Source: Gammaproteobacteria bacterium (lineage in GTDB: Bacteria; Pseudomonadota; Gammaproteobacteria; SMWH01). From it: 11,363 bases of DNA. Positions 8,901 through 11,363 of the stretch are shown one piece after another. The translations under genes were made by a program, and so were the position numbers. Within the stretch, counting starts at the first letter, position 1. Every line of letters begins with the position of its first letter. The notes beneath the pieces were generated by a model, which worked only from the letters and a program-made list of their open reading frames with translations, did not search any database and was not told the origin of the DNA. The stretch covers positions 1 to 11,363 of the forward strand of contig SMWH01000177.1 in assembly GCA_004357005.1 (NCBI GenBank). Direction: 5' to 3'.

Positions 8901-9770
8901 ATCCTGGTGGATATCGACACCATGATGGATCGTGATCCGCGCAACAATAAACTCAAGCGCGCCCTGACCTGGAACGACAACGGTATCCTGAACGGTGCCC
9001 GGCACATCAATATGGCGGGTTACTACGCCTACATCACCACGCCTCGTGGGGTGATCACGTTGAACCTGGACGATCCGCTACAACCGCGTCTCGTGGCGGA
9101 GATACCCTTGCGCGACGCCCGCGCCACCGCCACTCAGTTCCGTTACCTGTTCGTCACCTTCGGCGATGGTTTCCAGGTGGTGGATACCACCGATCCCGAA
9201 CAACCGCGCATCGTGGACGGCGCGTTCGTACCGCTGGATGACGCTCGTGGCCTGCATGTGGCGCGCACTTACGCCTATGTGGCGGCACGCGGCCAGGGTC
9301 TGGCCATCATCGATGTGACGCGCACCGAGCAACCCACCGTGTACAAGATGTACGACGCTGGCGGCGCAATCAATGACGCCTTTGATGTCACCGTGGCCAG
9401 CACCAACGCCTCGCTTTTCGCCTATGTTGCCGACGGCGCCAACGGTTTGCGCGTGATTCAACTGACCTCTCCGGATTCCCAGCCGAAGTTTTACGGCTTC
9501 AGCCCCGCGCCCAAGCCCGAACTCATTGCCAGCTACGCCACCGCAAAACCTGCACTGTCCCTGTCCCGGCCGTTGGAACGCGACCGTGGGGTGGATGAGA
9601 CCGGCGGGCAGATCGCCGTCTTCGGGCGTATCGGTTCCCGCCCCTTCAATCTCGAGGAGATGCGCCGATTCTATCTGGACGCGCAGGGCAAGCCCTGGAC
9701 CGTGTCCGATGAGGTGGATGACGCGCGGATCGTCATTCTGCCGCTCTCGACAACAACGCCCCCGCCGTGA
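5943..9770 (+). CDS. Exported decahaem c-type cytochrome with C-terminal LVIVD-type beta-propeller
   Basis: The protein has 1275 residues and starts one base after the upstream stop with no strong Shine-Dalgarno, so translation probably depends on re-initiation. A Sec signal peptide spans about 1-24 (cleavage near TWAS|G); C16 does not fit a lipobox. Ten CXXCH sites begin at C57, 79, 177, 348, 405, 541, 568, 678, 689 and 795. Two are in a tight pair (678/689), and two long haem-free intervals, 80-176 and 180-347, could hold a substrate or partner surface. Residues 99-116 are rich in His and acidic residues. From about 887 to 1190 come six repeats resembling LVIVD propeller blades (Y-x-Y/F-V/I-x-x-G-x-x-G-L-x-x-x-D), starting near 894, 976, 1027, 1067, 1109 and 1158. 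There is no transmembrane anchor. It is either the exterior or periplasmic terminal electron carrier of the cluster or an oxidoreductase; the sequence does not tell which. Haem spacing and the lack of a C-terminal helix argue against a hydroxylamine oxidoreductase. Confidence 0.93.
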   Translation: MRKLRLTLLLTLPLMCLIATTWASGEHEAPRKIEYAPTPPAPAHQTWEDAAAKSHGCVSCHTDSDQKTMHSSSAVVLGCTDCHGGDAYVAWEGADAAVEHSGGAGEDHSGEHGSHRNYAPDYRRLMDGAHVQPLYPESWHYPSSANPPVSYTLLNREASEYVRFVNPGDYRVAQEACGACHAWQIQAAVRSLHSTSAHFWAAAAYNNGILPFKRSILGENYTPDGVAAALQNPVEVTDKMIKAGIRPIVYPLPAWETIPPADVFRVFERGGRNLGNLFPETGLPNSLPSIQRLEEPGRFDIRQSNRGLGTGNRVAIPVLNLTKTRLNDPHMWFLGTNDQPGDYRSSGCSGCHVIYANDADPRHSGPYAQYGHWGESQSADPTIPRDERGHPLRHEFTRKVPTAMCMTCHMHQPNLFINTYLGYTMWDYESDAAMMWPEEQQYPDAHTIRQVNERNPNAAAPRGKWADVEFFDVLQEMNRDMKDTQFADYHGHGWNFRAIFKRARDGTLLDAQGNAVADDDPDKFSKAVHMSSIHLDVGMHCVDCHFTQDNHGNGHLYGEVQGAIEIQCQDCHGTADEYPSLFTTGPSAPPGGNNLALIRNPDGKRRFEWRGDKLYQRSLVNDDLEWELSLVKDSVTPGHDNYNPKAARAKLMSSDLSMDWGPGITADARAHKDDEMLCFTCHTSWTTSCAGCHLPIEANWKTERHHFEGGTTRSYATYNPQVVRDQMFQLAIHGELKDNKIAPVASRSGLVLSSTNSNREKIYIQQPPIAASGYSSQAFATHFPHTARKTETKTCTDCHLSEENDNNAIMAQLLLLGTDFVDFVGYNAWVGGDGEITAVRVTEWDEPQSVIGSYLQRYAYPDWYGEHQARGRVLEEAYGHRTGTVGCLQLRGEYLYVAHGNKGTQVFDVASIANKGVSQRIITAPFSPLGHDTRVESRNATCVSLVTTQPVQPSRNQGDLMRDTNVEQPFHPIYNYMFITDTEEGLILVDIDTMMDRDPRNNKLKRALTWNDNGILNGARHINMAGYYAYITTPRGVITLNLDDPLQPRLVAEIPLRDARATATQFRYLFVTFGDGFQVVDTTDPEQPRIVDGAFVPLDDARGLHVARTYAYVAARGQGLAIIDVTRTEQPTVYKMYDAGGAINDAFDVTVASTNASLFAYVADGANGLRVIQLTSPDSQPKFYGFSPAPKPELIASYATAKPALSLSRPLERDRGVDETGGQIAVFGRIGSRPFNLEEMRRFYLDAQGKPWTVSDEVDDARIVILPLSTTTPPP

Positions 9771-9778
9771 CACCCTAC

Positions 9779-9812
9779 GCCGGTCAACCGGCCGCTCCCG
9801 ATGCCGGCGGCC
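9779..9812 (+). other. GC-rich inverted repeats between the cytochrome and small-barrel genes
   Basis: Two inverted repeats overlap in this 73-base gap. GCCGGT (9779-9784) pairs with ACCGGC (9787-9792), but with only two bases between the arms. GGCCGC (9790-9795) pairs with GCGGCC (9807-9812) across 11 bases. No T-run follows, so a strong intrinsic terminator is unlikely. The structure could slow transcription or protect the 3' end of the upstream message (inference). Confidence 0.35.
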
Positions 9813-9830
9813 AGTAAACCGTTATCTGAC

Positions 9831-9837
9831 AGGGAGG
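9831..9837 (+). promoter_or_regulatory. Strong ribosome binding site for the small-barrel gene
   Basis: AGGGAGG lies 6 bases before ATG 9844 and is the best Shine-Dalgarno match in the window. It fixes the start at 9844, although the frame stays open far upstream into the cytochrome gene. It suggests this gene is translated independently and perhaps at a high level. Confidence 0.8.
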
Positions 9838-9843
9838 TTACGC

Positions 9844-10578
9844 ATGTCACGCATCACGCTGCTCCTGGCGGCACTGTTTTTCTCGTTTACCGCGCCTGCG
9901 GCGGCCCAGGACAACTCCTTTTTCGAGCGACCCTGGCGCCTGAACCTGAATCTGTGGGGCGCGGGTATCGACGGCAGTGTGGGCACGAGTGATCTGCTGG
10001 TCGATGTCAGCTCCGATGCCTTCGATGACACGGGCATTTTCGGCACCCTCACCTGGCACGATCCCGATGGCCGTGTCGGCTTTATCGGTTCACTCTATGT
10101 CATGGATACGAACCCGGCAGGCATGATCCGGTCCGGCGGTGTTTCCATTCCCACCAGCATGGATGTGGACAACTCGATTCTGGAGGCGGCCTTCACCTGG
10201 AACCTGGGCAAACCGGATAGTCGCATCGACCTGTTCGGCGGCGTGCGGCACTGGGACCTGGATGCAAAAAGCAGTTCGCCGGTGGCGGGGCCCGCATCTT
10301 TCGGCGACAGCTGGAGTGACCTGCTGCTCGGTGTGAATTTCACACCCCGCCTCGGAGAGAACTGGCGACTGGATTTGAGATTCGACTACTCCAGCGGGGA
10401 CAGCAACGGCATCTGGGGCGTATGGGCCGCCGTGGTCTGGGCCTTCGGTGATTCGGCCGGAGCCACTCTCGGCATCAAATATCTCAACGCCGATATGGAC
10501 ACTTCCAAGGGACCCAACACATTCTCCGGCGATGTGGAGTTGCTCGGCCCGGCCCTGGGAGTGGAATTCGCTTTCTGA
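9844..10578 (+). CDS. Small outer-membrane beta-barrel protein (hypothetical family)
   Basis: The predicted protein has 244 residues. The signal peptide (about 1-21) ends in APAAA before QDN. The mature part has the pattern of a small outer-membrane barrel: alternating residues, glycine/aspartate turns and a final phenylalanine. Features such as the early LWGAGIDGSVG, the central DLFGGVRHWDLD and the closing GPALGVEF fit a widespread proteobacterial family of 220-280-residue barrel proteins, generally annotated only as hypothetical or outer membrane protein. I recognise the pattern from memory and know of no established function. It has no cysteines for haem. It is the last gene before a probable terminator, 73 bases after the large cytochrome. 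It may belong to the same operon or be made separately from its own strong ribosome binding site. A structural or accessory role at the outer membrane is inference. Confidence 0.85.
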   Translation: MSRITLLLAALFFSFTAPAAAQDNSFFERPWRLNLNLWGAGIDGSVGTSDLLVDVSSDAFDDTGIFGTLTWHDPDGRVGFIGSLYVMDTNPAGMIRSGGVSIPTSMDVDNSILEAAFTWNLGKPDSRIDLFGGVRHWDLDAKSSSPVAGPASFGDSWSDLLLGVNFTPRLGENWRLDLRFDYSSGDSNGIWGVWAAVVWAFGDSAGATLGIKYLNADMDTSKGPNTFSGDVELLGPALGVEFAF

Positions 10579-10586
10579 GCCTGCAA

Positions 10587-10607
10587 GGGCTTCTCGCGCC
10601 CCTTTTT
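10587..10607 (+). terminator. Probable rho-independent terminator after the barrel gene
   Basis: GGGC (10587-10590) pairs with GCCC (10598-10601) around a 7-base loop, followed by one C and five T (10603-10607). AAGGG/CCCTT is an alternative pairing. The stem is short, so efficiency is uncertain, but its place 9 bases after the stop and before a functionally unrelated gene fits the end of the cytochrome operon. Confidence 0.5.
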
Positions 10608-10634
10608 GACGCAACTGTCCCGGCGATGTTCAGT
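10606..10634 (+). promoter_or_regulatory. Candidate promoter for the deacetylase gene
   Basis: TTGACG (10606-10611) matches the sigma-70 -35 box at five of six bases. TTCAGT (10629-10634), 17 bases further on, is a poor -10 with only three matches. TACACT at 10649-10654 is a better -10 but lacks a spaced -35 and would give an almost leaderless message. The region must hold a start signal if the upstream terminator works, but which box is used is unclear. Confidence 0.25.
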
Positions 10635-10660
10635 TTCCACCAGCCCGCTACACTGTTTTC

Positions 10661-11363
10661 ATGAACTTCCGCATCCCCGTGCTCACCTACCACGGTGTCG
10701 ATATCGAGGGGAACGATTACGACAACAACGATCACATCGCCCTGCGTGAGGATCTGGAAGCCATCCAGGATCACGGCAGCAAGATCGTTCCCCTGCGCTG
10801 GGTCGCCGAAGTCGTGACCGGTGACCGCACCGTTCCCGATTCCGAGGCCTGGGTCGCCATCACTTTCGACGACGGATCCCATTTCGACTGGCATGACCTG
10901 GACCATCCCATACATGGCACCCAACGCGGTTTCTCCAATATTCTCAGCGACTTCAGGGAGCAGCATGGCAACGGTGCGCAGCCCGATCTGCACGCGACGT
11001 CTTTTGTCATTGCCTCGCCTGAAGTACGCGCGCAACTCGACGGCACTTGCCTGCTGGGTCGCGGGTGGTGGACCGATGACTGGTGGCCCGCCGCGTTGCA
11101 GGGGGGATTGCTGGATATCCAGAACCACAGCTGGGACCACTGTCATCCGACCCTTGACCGGGTGTGCCAGAAAGATCAGATCAAGGGCAGTTTCGAGGCG
11201 ATTGACACCCATGAGGAATGCCGTTGCGAAATAGAACAGGCAGGCTCATACGTCGAGCGGGTTACGGGCCAATGGCCGGACCTGTTCGCTTACCCCGACG
11301 GCCAGTACAGTGAGTACCTGCGCGACCGGTACTTTCCCAAGTACCCGGATGAGCACCGCACCT
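10661..11363 (+). CDS. Polysaccharide deacetylase, NodB-homology / carbohydrate esterase 4 type (3' end outside window)
   Basis: The frame is open from ATG 10661 to the window edge (234 codons, no stop). The motifs of the NodB family are present in order: VLTYHGV at 7-13; TFDDG at 68-72, with D70 as likely catalytic base and D71 as metal ligand; HSWDH at 156-160, with both metal-binding histidines; and FAYPDG at 209-214. All key residues visible are intact, so an active metal-dependent N- or O-deacetylase acting on a glycan is likely; the substrate is unknown. There is no signal peptide, so the N-terminal part appears cytoplasmic. No clear Shine-Dalgarno precedes the ATG, so the exact start is less certain than the family. 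The gene lies behind a probable terminator and shows no link to the cytochrome genes beyond position. Confidence 0.88.
   Translation, partial: MNFRIPVLTYHGVDIEGNDYDNNDHIALREDLEAIQDHGSKIVPLRWVAEVVTGDRTVPDSEAWVAITFDDGSHFDWHDLDHPIHGTQRGFSNILSDFREQHGNGAQPDLHATSFVIASPEVRAQLDGTCLLGRGWWTDDWWPAALQGGLLDIQNHSWDHCHPTLDRVCQKDQIKGSFEAIDTHEECRCEIEQAGSYVERVTGQWPDLFAYPDGQYSEYLRDRYFPKYPDEHRT

Noticed and set aside
5943..9770. Identity as hydroxylamine oxidoreductase or octahaem tetrathionate/nitrite reductase
   Set aside because: The haem count (ten), wide spacing, C-terminal propeller and lack of a C-terminal membrane helix do not fit those families, and no lysine-ligated CXXCK site is present.

Overview
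The window is GC-rich and densely coded. Every credible gene lies on the + strand, and no gap exceeds about 80 bases. Sec-type signal peptides, a lipobox and two outer-membrane beta-barrels with aromatic C-termini show a Gram-negative (diderm) bacterium. Codon use and the protein families suggest a proteobacterium, probably a gammaproteobacterium with rich multihaem-cytochrome respiration; the taxonomic part is inference.

Layout. (1) Positions 1-335 hold the 3' end of a membrane protein whose last helix carries two histidines 14 residues apart. (2) 345-2048 encodes a cytoplasmic FHA domain, one transmembrane helix and a periplasmic ten-haem cytochrome in one chain. (3) 2130-4115 encodes a lipoprotein with two GlcG/HbpS-like domains. 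(4) 4115-5941 encodes an outer-membrane beta-barrel of about 600 residues. (5) 5943-9770 encodes a large exported cytochrome with ten CXXCH sites followed by an LVIVD-type beta-propeller. (6) 9844-10578 encodes a small outer-membrane barrel. A probable rho-independent terminator follows at 10587-10607. (7) 10661 to the window end is the 5' part of a NodB-type polysaccharide deacetylase, apparently a separate transcription unit.

Genes 1-5 are packed like one operon: gaps of 9, 81, -1 and 1 bases. Gene 6 sits 73 bases downstream and may be the last member. Together they supply an inner-membrane component, a periplasm-facing decahaem, a lipoprotein, a large barrel and a second, exported decahaem. 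This is the parts list expected of an electron route across the cell envelope. No component resembles MtrB/MtrC closely (the barrel has no N-terminal CXXC), so if it is a conduit it is a different type. The alternative is a periplasmic multihaem oxidoreductase of unknown substrate with accessory proteins. Nothing in the sequence fixes the substrate or the direction of electron flow. The operon promoter is not in the window.
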